Shown: positions 41,673 to 50,900 of the stretch, in pieces | Layout: every line of letters begins with the position of its first letter | Position numbering within the stretch: position 1 is the first letter of the stretch | Source of the DNA: JBBDYH01 sp040901795 | GTDB lineage: Bacteria; Planctomycetota; Planctomycetia; Pirellulales; JALHPA01 | Direction: 5' to 3' | Length of the DNA: 64,000 nucleotides | NCBI GenBank assembly: GCA_040901795.1 | Contig: JBBDYH010000147.1 | Span: 1 to 64,000 of the forward strand | Program-made: the position numbers and the translations under genes | The notes under the pieces: generated by a model | Told to the model about the DNA's origin: nothing | Database searches by the model: none | What the model saw: the letters and a program-made list of their open reading frames with translations, nothing else

Positions 41673-42659
41673 TCGGCTGTGATTCTGTTTGCCCTGGCGC
41701 CGGTCGCATCGCCCGCCGAACAATGGATCGTCTTTGAAGGCCGCGAGGGCCCAGGCCGCGGCAAGCACATTGTGCTCGTCAGCGGCGACGAAGAGTACCG
41801 CTCGGAGGAGGCCTTGCCGCAGTTGGCCAAGATTCTCTCGAAACATCATGGGTTCAAGTGCACCGTGCTGTTTGCGATCGATCCGAAGACGGGAACCATC
41901 AACCCGATCCAGAAAGACAACATACCCGGTCTGGCGGCACTGGAGACGGCGGACCTGATGATCCTCTTCACGCGCTTTCGCGACCTGCCTGACCAGCAGA
42001 TGAAGCACATTGTCGAATACGTGGAGTCGGGGCGTCCGATCATCGGCATCCGCACGGCGACGCACGCCTTCGACATCAAGCCGGGCAAAACGTACGCGAA
42101 GTACGGCTGGAAAAACAATGAATGGGACGGCGGCTTCGGCCGTCAAGTGCTTGGCGAAACCTGGATCAACCACCACGGCCAGCACGGCAAGCAAAGCACG
42201 CGCGGGATCATCGCCGCTGGCATGGACGATCACCCGATCACGCGCGGAATCGATGAGGGCGACATCTGGGGGCCGACCGACGTCTATACCGTTCGTCTGC
42301 CGTTGCCGGGCGACAGCAAATCCGTCGTGCTGGGGCAGGTGCTGACCGGGATGAAAGAGGACGATCAACCGCTTACGGGTAAGAAAAACGACCCGATGAT
42401 GCCAATCGCCTGGATCAAGACCTATACCGGTAAGGATGGCAAAGTCGCGCGCGTTTTCACCTCCACGATCGGAGCCTCGCAGGACCTGGCGAGCGAAGGC
42501 GTGCGGCGGATGTTTGTGAACGCCTGTTATTGGGCGCTGGGGATGGAGGAGAAGCTGCCCGAAAAGGCGAAGGTGGACCTGGTCGGCGAATATGAACCAA
42601 GCCGCTTTGCTTTTGGGGGTTTTGTCAAGGAACGGCGGCCAGAGGACTATCAGGAATAG
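41667..42659 (+). CDS. ThuA-like domain secreted protein
   Basis: The protein is trehalose-utilisation-like (ThuA, glutamine-amidotransferase-related fold). Key stretches are GKHIVLVSGDEEYRSEEALP, LFTRFRDLPDQQMKHIVEY, GIRTATHAFD and ACYWALGME. The signal peptide is RSAVILFALAPVASPAE. The frame stays open upstream to 41481, but 41574-41672 is repeat DNA, so the start is either the TTG at 41667 (330 aa) or a repeat-derived ATG (up to 392 aa). Such proteins are abundant in planctomycetes and may be carbohydrate-related; the activity is unknown. There is no Shine-Dalgarno sequence before the TTG. Confidence 0.8.
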   Translation: MRSAVILFALAPVASPAEQWIVFEGREGPGRGKHIVLVSGDEEYRSEEALPQLAKILSKHHGFKCTVLFAIDPKTGTINPIQKDNIPGLAALETADLMILFTRFRDLPDQQMKHIVEYVESGRPIIGIRTATHAFDIKPGKTYAKYGWKNNEWDGGFGRQVLGETWINHHGQHGKQSTRGIIAAGMDDHPITRGIDEGDIWGPTDVYTVRLPLPGDSKSVVLGQVLTGMKEDDQPLTGKKNDPMMPIAWIKTYTGKDGKVARVFTSTIGASQDLASEGVRRMFVNACYWALGMEEKLPEKAKVDLVGEYEPSRFAFGGFVKERRPEDYQE

Positions 42660-42759
42660 CAGCGTGATTTGGTCGGCCGGCCGCCGATCAATAATAACGA
42701 GGGAGACAAACGCTGCAAAACCTACTGACGAGCCGGCGCTCTGTACCGAAGTCGCCAGT

Positions 42760-42814
42760 AGCCGAAGTCGCCAGACTTCGGGCGATTGCAACGGGAATTC
42801 CGGAGAATTCCGCT
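42760..42814. repeat. Hairpin repeat (GCCGAAGTC and GGAATTC units)
   Basis: GCCGAAGTC-GCCA-GACTTCGGGC (42761-42783) is followed by GGAATTC-CGGA-GAATTCC (42794-42811). It has the same type of short-loop hairpins as elsewhere in the window. Confidence 0.65.
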
Positions 42815-42898
42815 ACGAACCAGGCGCGCCAGCAGCTTGGGCAGTTCAGTGTCGAAGGCGGGTAATCGGGTCAGAAAGTCGATTCATTCAACAAGTCT

Positions 42899-42927
42899 TT
42901 GCCTAGTTGCCCATCTTTTGCTACACT
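42899..42927 (+). promoter_or_regulatory. Possible sigma-70 promoter for the 42.9-43.2 kb transcript
   Basis: TTGCCT (42899-42904), 17 nt, TACACT (42922-42927): 3/6 and 4/6 matches, ideal spacing. It is placed 11 nt before the small frame 42939-43193 and upstream of a clear terminator. Confidence 0.4.
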
Positions 42928-42938
42928 TGGACTAGAAG

Positions 42939-43193
42939 ATGACGTTGGGTTGTGTGTGCGGCACGATTCACCCGCCGCAATTACAACCCGGGGGAACAGG
43001 AATCGTGGATAAAACAGGCGGGTACGTAGGGCTGGCACGGGCCGCTGGCCCGCCGGAATCCGATATAACGCTGACGAGCAACGCTGGTGACGTGCTCCTT
43101 GTGCAACAACAGGGAGTGGTATGCGGCATTGTCAAATCGGCCGAATGGGCCGGACAATTCGAACGAAGTTCTGTAGGGTCACACAATGTGTGA
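42939..43193 (+). CDS. Possible small protein of unknown function
   Basis: An 84-residue frame starts MTLGCVCGTIHPPQLQPG and contains SDITLTSNAGDVLLVQQQGV; its last codons run into the terminator stem. No ribosome site precedes the ATG and no family is recognised. A plausible promoter and a perfect terminator bracket it, so a transcript is likely, but it might be a non-coding RNA instead. Confidence 0.3.
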   Translation: MTLGCVCGTIHPPQLQPGGTGIVDKTGGYVGLARAAGPPESDITLTSNAGDVLLVQQQGVVCGIVKSAEWAGQFERSSVGSHNV

Positions 43194-43202
43194 CCTTTTT
43201 TT
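43177..43202 (+). terminator. Rho-independent terminator
   Basis: GGTCACAC-AAT-GTGTGACC forms an 8-bp perfect stem with three-base loop, followed by seven Ts (43196-43202). It ends the small transcript before korA and separates it from korA. Confidence 0.85.
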
Positions 43203-43264
43203 GTTGGTCCCTAGCCCGCCTTTCTCCTTCCGAACAAACTCCCGCCAGCACTTTCAGGTGAACA

Positions 43265-45211
43265 ATGATTCGTACTCCGGAGGCGCAGGGTTCCGCGCGT
43301 TCTGCCAAAGGTGTCGTTCCGGTGGAGTCGGCCACAGTTCGTTTCTGTGGCGACTCCGGCGACGGCATGCAATTGGCCGGTATGCAATTCACGAATACCT
43401 CCGCCCTGGTTGGCAACGACATCGCGACGTTTCCGGATTTTCCCGCGGAGATTAGGGCGCCGCGCGGCACGCGAGCGGGCGTGAGCGGTTTTCAGATTCA
43501 CTTCGCCAGCCGCGAGATCTTCACGCCGGGGGACCGCGTCGATGCCCTGGTGGCGATGAACCCGGCGGCGTTGATCACGAACCTGGCCGACCTCAACAAA
43601 GGCGGAATCCTGATCGTCAACCAGGACGAGTTTGAGGATAAGGATCTGCGACAGGCCGGGTACCTGGCAAACCCGCTGACGGACGCCAGTCTCGATGACT
43701 ATCGACTATTCGCGGTGGAGATGACCAAGCTGACGCGACTGGCGGTGGCGGACCTGGGGCTGGGCACGAAGGAAAGCGATCGCTGCCGGAACTTTTTTGC
43801 AATGGGGCTGGTGTTCTGGCTCTACGATCGGCCGCTTGAGCCGACCGAACGCTACATTGCCGAAAAGTTCGCCCGCCACGCGAACGTCGCCGAAGCCAAC
43901 CGCCGCGCCTTGCACGCCGGCTACAACTACGGCGAGACGACCGAAGCCTTTGGCGACCAATACGCCGTGGCGCCGGCCAAGCTGCCGCCCGGTAAGTATC
44001 GCAATATCACGGGCAACCAGGCGACGGCGTGGGGCCTGATGACCGCGTCGAAGCGCAGCGGCTGCTCGCTGTTTCTGGGTTCATACCCCATCACGCCGGC
44101 CAGCGACATTTTGCACGAACTGAGCCGGTACAAGAACTTTGGCATCCGCGCATTTCAGGCCGAAGACGAAATCGCCGCGATGACCGCCGTAATCGGCGCG
44201 GCGTTCGGCGGCGCCATGGCGGTAACGGCCTCGAGCGGTCCGGGCATCGCGCTGAAGCAGGAGGGGCTCGGGCTGGCCGTGATGACCGAGTTGCCGCTGC
44301 TGGTGATCAATGTACAGCGCGGTGGACCGAGCACAGGCTTGCCGACGAAAACGGAACAGGCCGATCTGTTACAAGCGGTGTGTGGGCGAAATGGCGAGTG
44401 CCCCGTGCCGGTGCTCGCGGCGCGCAGCCCGGCCGATTGTTTCGACATCGTGCAAGAAGCGTGGCACATCGCCGTGCGCTATATGACGCCGGTGATGGTG
44501 CTCACCGATGGTTACCTGGCGAACGGCTCCGAGCCTTGGCTGATTCCCAATGTTTCGCAGATGCCGCTGATCGACGTCAAACATCCCGGGCCGCCGGTAA
44601 ACGGCACGCCGTTCATGCCGTATGCGCGCGACGAGCGATTGGCGCGCCCGTGGGCGATCCCCGGTACGCCCGGCCTGATGCACCGCATTGGCGGGTTGGA
44701 AAAAGAAGACGTGACGGGCAATGTGAATTACGAGCCGGCGAACCACCAGCACATGGTCAATACGCGTGCAGCGAAAGTGGCGGGGATCGCGCGCGAGCTG
44801 CCGCCGTTGATCGTCGACGGCGCGCAGACAGGTGATCTGCTCGTATTGAGCTGGGGCGGGACGTATGGCTCGTGCGCCACGGCGGTGCGCGAAGCAAACC
44901 GGCATGGATACAAGGTGGGCCACGCACACTTGCGGCACCTCAACCCGTTCCCGGCGAATTTGGGCGAGGTGTTGGGGCGATTTGAAAAGGTGCTGATTCC
45001 CGAATTGAACCTGGGCCAATTGCGGCTGTTGATTCGGGGACAATTCCTGGTTGATGCGGTGGGCCTGAATAAAGTGCAAGGTAAACCGTTCATTGTCAGC
45101 GAGATCGTCCACAAGATTGAAGAGATGCTGCGTGGGTCGGCGCCTACACGGCCCACCAACGGCGACGTAGCGCAAAAGCGCACCGAGACGCCACAGCTCG
45201 CGAAGGCTTAA
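43265..45211 (+). CDS. korA: 2-oxoacid:ferredoxin oxidoreductase, fused gamma/alpha subunit
   Basis: In the 648-aa protein the first ~200 residues are the gamma domain (VRFCGDSGDGMQLAGMQFTN, FPDFPAEIRAPRGTRAGVSG). The rest is the alpha subunit pyrimidine-binding domain with GSYPITPASDILHELSRYKN, FQAEDEIAAMTAVIGAAFGG and INVQRGGPSTGLPTKTEQAD. With KorB it converts 2-oxoacids such as 2-oxoglutarate and CoA to acyl-CoA and CO2 with reduction of ferredoxin. korB follows after 98 nt. The lysine- and glutamine-rich tail ends at TAA 45211. 2-Oxoglutarate as the substrate is inferred from the length and fusion type. Confidence 0.9.
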   Translation: MIRTPEAQGSARSAKGVVPVESATVRFCGDSGDGMQLAGMQFTNTSALVGNDIATFPDFPAEIRAPRGTRAGVSGFQIHFASREIFTPGDRVDALVAMNPAALITNLADLNKGGILIVNQDEFEDKDLRQAGYLANPLTDASLDDYRLFAVEMTKLTRLAVADLGLGTKESDRCRNFFAMGLVFWLYDRPLEPTERYIAEKFARHANVAEANRRALHAGYNYGETTEAFGDQYAVAPAKLPPGKYRNITGNQATAWGLMTASKRSGCSLFLGSYPITPASDILHELSRYKNFGIRAFQAEDEIAAMTAVIGAAFGGAMAVTASSGPGIALKQEGLGLAVMTELPLLVINVQRGGPSTGLPTKTEQADLLQAVCGRNGECPVPVLAARSPADCFDIVQEAWHIAVRYMTPVMVLTDGYLANGSEPWLIPNVSQMPLIDVKHPGPPVNGTPFMPYARDERLARPWAIPGTPGLMHRIGGLEKEDVTGNVNYEPANHQHMVNTRAAKVAGIARELPPLIVDGAQTGDLLVLSWGGTYGSCATAVREANRHGYKVGHAHLRHLNPFPANLGEVLGRFEKVLIPELNLGQLRLLIRGQFLVDAVGLNKVQGKPFIVSEIVHKIEEMLRGSAPTRPTNGDVAQKRTETPQLAKA

Positions 45212-45223
45212 ATGTGCACGAGG

Positions 45224-45300
45224 AATTGCAAATTGCAAAATGACAATTTCAAATTTGCAATTTGCGTTTTGCAATGACTGACCACTGACCACTGACCACT
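45224..45300. repeat. AT-rich direct/inverted short repeats between korA and korB
   Basis: AAATTGCAAATTGC-type words in both orientations followed by three copies of GACCACT. These look like slippage-derived tracts. They separate the two kor genes but contain no promoter that I can name. Confidence 0.5.
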
Positions 45301-45309
45301 TTTCTCCCC

Positions 45310-46329
45310 ATGCCCGCCACTGCACTGCCCGTGTTAAAGCCCGATGATTTCGCCAGCGATCAGGACATCCGGTGGTGTCCTGGCTGCGGAGATTATTCGA
45401 TTCTGGCGCAGATGAAGAAGGTCTTGCCGACGCTTGGCGTGCCGCCGGAAAAGACCGTCTTTATTTCCGGCATCGGCTGCTCGAGCCGCTTTCCGTACTA
45501 CGTGAACACCTACGGGATACACTCGATCCACGGCCGTGCTCCGGCGGTGGCGACGGGCTTAAAGGTCGCGCGGCCTGATCTGTCGATCTGGGTCATCACG
45601 GGCGACGGCGACGGGTTGAGCATCGGTGGCAACCACTTGATGCACGCCATCAGGCGAAACCTTGATATCAATATTATCCTCTTCAACAACCAGATTTATG
45701 GACTGACGAAGGGCCAATATTCCCCAACGTCGCCGTTGGGTATTGTAACCAAGAGCACGCCCACTGGGTCGGTGGATAACCCAGTTCGTCCGTTGTCCGT
45801 CGCACTAGGTTGCGAATCCACATTTGTGGCGCGTTCCATCGATGTCCATATCAAGCATCTGACCACGGTGCTGAAGCGCGCCGCCGAACATCGAGGGACT
45901 TCCTTTGTCGAGGTCTATCAGAACTGCAACGTGTTCAACGATGGGGCGTTCGATTGGGCGACCGATCGCGATACCAAGCTGGATCATGTGATCGAGCTGG
46001 AGCACGGCAAGCCGCTGATCTTCGGCAAGAAGCGCGACAAAGGAATCCGCTTGAATGGCCTGCGGTTGGAGGTTGTCGAGTTGGGAGGCGGCGTGGCCGA
46101 GGACGACCTCTTGTTCCACGACGAGCGGCACCAGGATTCGGCGTTGGCCTTCCTGCTGGCGCAGATGCGCTATCCCGACCTCCCCGAGCCGATCGGCGTT
46201 TTTCGCGACGTCGAGCGGCCGATCTATGAGGAGTTGGTCGGCAAACAATTGCACGACGCGGAGGCCAAACAGGGCCCCGGCGATCTGCAGAGCTTATTCG
46301 ACGCCGGCGACACGTGGCAGGTCCGCTGA
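45310..46329 (+). CDS. korB: 2-oxoacid:ferredoxin oxidoreductase, beta subunit
   Basis: The 339-aa product carries WCPGCGDYSILAQMKKVLP, GIGCSSRFPYY, and the thiamine-diphosphate block ITGDGDGLSIGGNHLMHAIR then INIILFNNQIYGLTKGQYSP. The Cys residues of CPGCG and GCSS would hold the [4Fe-4S] cluster. It pairs with KorA upstream. No delta ferredoxin subunit is encoded next to it, so an independent ferredoxin must be the acceptor. A planctomycete would use the complex in the reductive or oxidative TCA pathway; direction cannot be told here. Confidence 0.92.
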   Translation: MPATALPVLKPDDFASDQDIRWCPGCGDYSILAQMKKVLPTLGVPPEKTVFISGIGCSSRFPYYVNTYGIHSIHGRAPAVATGLKVARPDLSIWVITGDGDGLSIGGNHLMHAIRRNLDINIILFNNQIYGLTKGQYSPTSPLGIVTKSTPTGSVDNPVRPLSVALGCESTFVARSIDVHIKHLTTVLKRAAEHRGTSFVEVYQNCNVFNDGAFDWATDRDTKLDHVIELEHGKPLIFGKKRDKGIRLNGLRLEVVELGGGVAEDDLLFHDERHQDSALAFLLAQMRYPDLPEPIGVFRDVERPIYEELVGKQLHDAEAKQGPGDLQSLFDAGDTWQVR

Positions 46330-46499
46330 AGCTGAAGCGACGGCGGACTGCTCCATCTTCCACCGTGGCTGATTTGGCCGGGCGTCGTGTCTCGAAGGCC
46401 AGGCCCCTGGTCGAAAAAGGCCGAGTAGTATCCGTCTTAACAGACGCGCATCGACGTTTGGGAGCATCCGCCTAACGTGGCAGAAAAGCCTTCTGACGC

Positions 46500-46852
46500 T
46501 TGGCAGCAGCGCCATCTGTGAACATAGTACGCGCTACAACATTCACTGTGAGCACGAACTCGGCGGTTCGCAACGAGAACATCACGTTCGACGCCAGCAC
46601 ATCGTCGCATGGCCGCCCGGACCGGCAGATTGTTTCCTACCTCTGGGACTTCGGCGATGGCGCAATCGCTACAGGGCCGACGGCAACTCACGCCTACAAC
46701 ACCTTCGGCAGCTACACAGTCACGCTGACGGTGGCCGCTTCCGGTCCACCGTCGACCTCGACGGCGGTGCAGGGGGCGCCGACCGGTTGAACGAGCTGGA
46801 CAACACGTTTCAAGGTCTCCACTGCCGGCGCGGGTTTGAGCTATTCAGCTAA
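46500..46852 (+). pseudogene. Remnant of a surface protein: PKD domain plus end of a C-terminal module
   Basis: A TTG-initiated frame gives a PKD domain (ITFDASTSSHGRPDRQIVSY, LWDFGDGAIATGPTATHAY, TFGSYTVTLTV), ending at a TGA at 46788-46790. Near 46752, in another frame, the sequence becomes DLDGGAGGADRLNELDNTF and ends RRGFELFS at a TAA at 46850-46852. The same end is seen in the 59427 protein (GGLGEADRLRDLGNSF ... RRFELFS). So a larger gene lost its middle and its frame; this is a deletion remnant. PKD domains are beta-sandwich modules of extracellular proteins. Confidence 0.65.
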
Positions 46853-47229
46853 CACTTTGGCGCTCAACGAGGGCTGGTTGCGCGCAGGAGCCGATGTATT
46901 GGGGGACAAAAAACCTTGACATCCCATGCCTAGGCGGCCATAGTAAGCGCACGTTCCGCCACGGCCGCGAAAAACTAGAAGGGGGATGTTCTTTGCGGGC
47001 CCAGACAATCAGCGTCTAACCCGTCACCTCCTCTCTCGTCCGTTGAACATGACGTTCGGACCCGGCACGCAGATCAGCGTCTTGTGCAATGTGCATTCGA
47101 CCGGCAACGGTCGAACCGTACGCGGTTCGCGCTCTCATCGGGCCGCCGAGACGCGGTAATATTTGCGCTGCAAACAATCTGCGGCGCGAATAGCTCCTCG
47201 GTTGCGTCTATTCCTGAGGGGTAGGTGCT
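46853..47229. other. Leader region of the sigma/kinase unit
   Basis: This 377-bp non-coding stretch carries the promoter at 46916-46944 and about 285 nt of leader up to the sigma-factor start. No riboswitch could be identified. Confidence 0.5.
46916..46944 (+). promoter_or_regulatory. Sigma-70 promoter upstream of the ECF sigma gene
   Basis: TTGACA at 46916-46921 (perfect -35), 17-nt spacer, CATAGT at 46939-46944 (4/6 of TATAAT). It points toward the sigma-factor gene at 47230 and would give a ~280-nt leader. Confidence 0.6.
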
Positions 47230-47844
47230 GTGAACGAGAACACCACGGATTACCGGCGCTTGTTGCAATGTGCTCGCGAGGGCTCGTCGGAGGAGGTGGG
47301 GCAGCTCCTCGACGCCTACCGCGCCTATTTGCGATTGCTGGCGCGGCTGCACATAAATCGGCAGCTTCGCGGCAAGGCAGATCCGTCGGATCTTGTGCAA
47401 GAGACCTTTTTGGCCGCCCATAAACATTTCCCACAATTTCGCGGCGCCACGGAAGAAGAGCTGCTGGCCTGGCTACGTCAGATCATGGCCTCCAAACTCG
47501 CCAACCTCGCACGGCGCTACGTCGTTTCAGGCGGACGCGCAATTCATCTTGAACGTCAGATGACCGGCGACCTCGATCGCTCGTCGATCGCGTTGAGCCA
47601 GGCGTTCCAGACGGAGGGAAGTTCTCCCAGCGGCCACGCGGCACGCCGTGAGCAAGCGATTCTGTTGGCCGATGCACTCGAACAATTGCCGGACGATTAT
47701 CGCGAGGTGATCGTGCTGCGGCACCTCGAGGAGCTCAGCTTTCCCGAAATCGCTGCGCGGATGGGAAGGACTCTCGACAGCGTCAAGAATCTGTGGACAC
47801 GTGCGTTGGGGCGGCTGAAACGATCGTTGGTCGAGGTAGGATGA
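47230..47844 (+). CDS. ECF-like sigma factor of the planctomycete kinase-linked type
   Basis: The 204-aa product starts at a GTG, with GAGGGG about 8 nt upstream. Region 2 is RQLRGKADPSDLVQETFLAAHKHFPQFRG and region 4 is QLPDDYREVIVLRHLEELSFPEIAARMGRTLDSVKNLWTRALGRLK. This type typically stands before a Ser/Thr kinase gene, as here (next gene at 59 nt). It would direct RNA polymerase to a set of target promoters, possibly controlled by the kinase instead of an anti-sigma factor. Confidence 0.9.
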   Translation: MNENTTDYRRLLQCAREGSSEEVGQLLDAYRAYLRLLARLHINRQLRGKADPSDLVQETFLAAHKHFPQFRGATEEELLAWLRQIMASKLANLARRYVVSGGRAIHLERQMTGDLDRSSIALSQAFQTEGSSPSGHAARREQAILLADALEQLPDDYREVIVLRHLEELSFPEIAARMGRTLDSVKNLWTRALGRLKRSLVEVG

Positions 47845-47903
47845 GCGGGCACAGCGGCAATCGCAAATTGCGAAGATGATACTCCATCGTCCGTCGAGAC
47901 GTG

Positions 47904-50900
47904 ATGAATCACGACAACCACGATACCACGGCGATACCGCTTTCCGGCACACCTGGCCTGCCGTCGCCAGGTATTGCCGGCCAGGCTGCTGCACTGCCGG
48001 CCGACGCTGACGCGCCCACCGACGATCCGCGCGTGACGAGCGCCGTTGAAGAGTACCTGGCGGCGCTGGAGCACGGCGCGCGGCCCAAACGCGGCGAGTT
48101 TCTCGCTGATCACGCCGACGTAGCCGGCCCATTGGCCGAGTGTCTCGACGCGCTCGATTTTCTCCACACGGCTGTCGGCGGACTCCGCGTGGACCGCGGC
48201 GCCGCAGACGCTTTGACACCCAGCGACGGCGCCTCGGCGGGTGTTCTAGGCGATTTCCGCATCGTTCGAGAGCTTGGACGCGGCGGCATGGGTGTGGTCT
48301 ACGAGGCCGAACAAATCTCACTGTCCCGGCGAGTCGCGCTGAAAGTGCTCCCCTTTGCCGCAGTCCTCGATCCGCGGAACCTCGCGCGGTTCAAGACCGA
48401 AGCACTAGCGGCTGCGCAGCTCGATCATCCCGGGATTGTCGACGTGTATGGAGTAGGGTGCGAGCGGGGCGTGCACTACTATGCGATGCGGTACATCCAA
48501 GGGCGCACGTTGGCCGCCGTCATTGCCGAGGCGAGTTACTCTCGTTCCCACGCTCTGAGTTCTGGTTCCCACGCTCCGCATGGGAACGCGGCGAGTGCCG
48601 CTCCGCGGCACGAAACCTCATCGGCTTACCTACAGGAGCGTGCGGGTAATCCAGCTCGCGCCGCAGAGCGGCGAGAGGATTCTCGTTCCCACGCAGACCG
48701 TGGGAACGAGGAGAGAGACTGTGAGAACGACGAGGCCTCACTTGTACCGACGCAACCACTGGACTTCCTCTCAACTGTCGTTCTCACCGGCAGCACGGCT
48801 TGGTCCCGTACTACTGCCGAAATCGGCGTTCAAGTGGCCGAAGCCCTGGAACACGCCCACGAGCACGGAGTCGTGCATCGCGACATCAAGCCCTCGAATC
48901 TGCTGGTCGATGGCGAAGGAAAAGTACGCATCACCGACTTTGGGCTTGCCCAGGTCGAGACCGATGCGACGTTGACTCTCTCAGGCGACCTGCTGGGCAC
49001 GCTCCGCTACATGAGTCCGGAGCAGATCCTGGGCAGTCGCGCGGGGGTCGATCATCGAACCGATATCTACTCGCTGGGCGTAACGTTGTATGAGCTCTTG
49101 GCCCGCGAGCCTCCGTTTAAGGGCAACGATCGCAAGAACCTGCTGCGGCAGATCCTCGAAGAAGAACCGCGGCCGCTGCGGCGGATCGATCGCGCAATAC
49201 CCGCCGATCTTGAAACGGTGGTCCACAAGGCGATGGCTCGCGAGCCGGCGTTTCGCTATGCCACGGCCCGTGAGTTTGCCGCCGACCTGCGGCGGTTCTT
49301 AGAGCATAAGCCGGTGCTTGCGCGGCGGCCGAATCTTTGGGAACGCACTGCGAAATGGACGCGGCGGCATCGCGGGTTGGTGGTTTCGGCGTTCATCGTG
49401 ATGCTGCTGGCCATCGTGGCCTTGGCCGCCAGCACGATCGTCATTTCGCAGCAACGGGACATGGCTCGACTGGAACGCAGCCGTGCGGAAGGGATCGCTG
49501 AGGTCCTGCGACACCGGCTCTATGCGTCGGATATTCGACTGGCCTGGCGAGCGTGGGAAAACGCCGACCTTGCACAGACGCTCGCGCTACTCGAGCGGCA
49601 GGCGCCCCCCACGTCGGGCCAGGACGATCTTCGCGGCTTCGAGTGGCACTATCTCTGGCGGCTTTGTCATAGCGAACGACTGACGCTGCGAGGCCACACC
49701 GGAGACGTGTACTCCGTCGCCTTTTCGCGCGATGGTCGCTCGTTGGCGACTGCCGGACAAGATGGAACGGTCAGGTTATGGGACGCGGCCAGCGGTCGAC
49801 AGCGCCGCGCGCTCCGCGGTCATGCGGGCGAGGTGAACGGCGTGTCGTTCTCGCCCGATGGCGCCGCCGTCGCATCGGCCAGCGACGACGGCACCGTTCG
49901 GCTGTGGGACACTGCGACGGGCACCGAGAAGTTAGTGCTCCGCGGTCACGACGGCGCTGTTTTCAACGCCGTCTTTTCGCCGGACGGCGAGACAATCGCC
50001 AGCGGAGGTCCCGATACATTCCTGCGGTTGTGGGATGCGCGGACCGGAGTGCCTTTGGCGGCGCTGGAGGGGCATACCGATGATATTGAATCGCTAGCAT
50101 TTTCGGCCGATGGGAGCTTACTGGCCACGGCCGGCGGCGACTCCTGGGAGTCACCGCTCTTGCTCTGGGACGTTGAGACCCGGCGGTCTCAGCGGATGCT
50201 AAGGGGCCACACGTCAAACCTGCTCTCCGTGGCGATCAGCCCTGACGGCCGCACGATTGCCTCGGCGGGCGAGGATTGGACGGTTAGATTGTGGAATGCA
50301 GTCACCGGTGAAACGCGCGCCACGCTCACCGGACACGGGCATTGCGTGCAAAGCGTGTCGTTCTCACCTGACGGCCGGACGCTCGCCTCGGCCGGCCGCG
50401 ATGCCACGGTGTGCCTGTGGGATGTCACTACGGCGCAGTTGCGTTCGACGTTGCGGGGTCACACTGGCCGCGTGTGGTGCGCGGCGTTCTCATCCGACGG
50501 TCGCACGCTGGCGACGGCGGGCGGCGATGCCACCGTCAAACTGTGGAATACCGCGCACGAGCAGGGGTTCGAGCGGTTGCCGGTGAACGAACCCGCCCGC
50601 TACGTCGCGCTTAGTCTGGAGGGAGACTCGGCGGCGGTGTTCGGACAGGACGACCACGTGAGCGTTTGGTCCCGCGCGTCCAGGCAAAGGGCACACCGCC
50701 GTTTAGTCGACCGCGACTTTGCACAGAATCCGTTGCTGGCGGTTTCACCGGGTGGAGAGGCCGTGGTGCTCGGCAAACGCAGCAAGCCGGAAGGGCCGGA
50801 CCGTATCGAGCTCTGGGAGCACGGCGATCGGCTGCGCGCGGCCTTTGATGTGAGCAGTCTGATTCAGTCCGGGGCGCTGTCCCCTGATGGCCGCTGGCTC

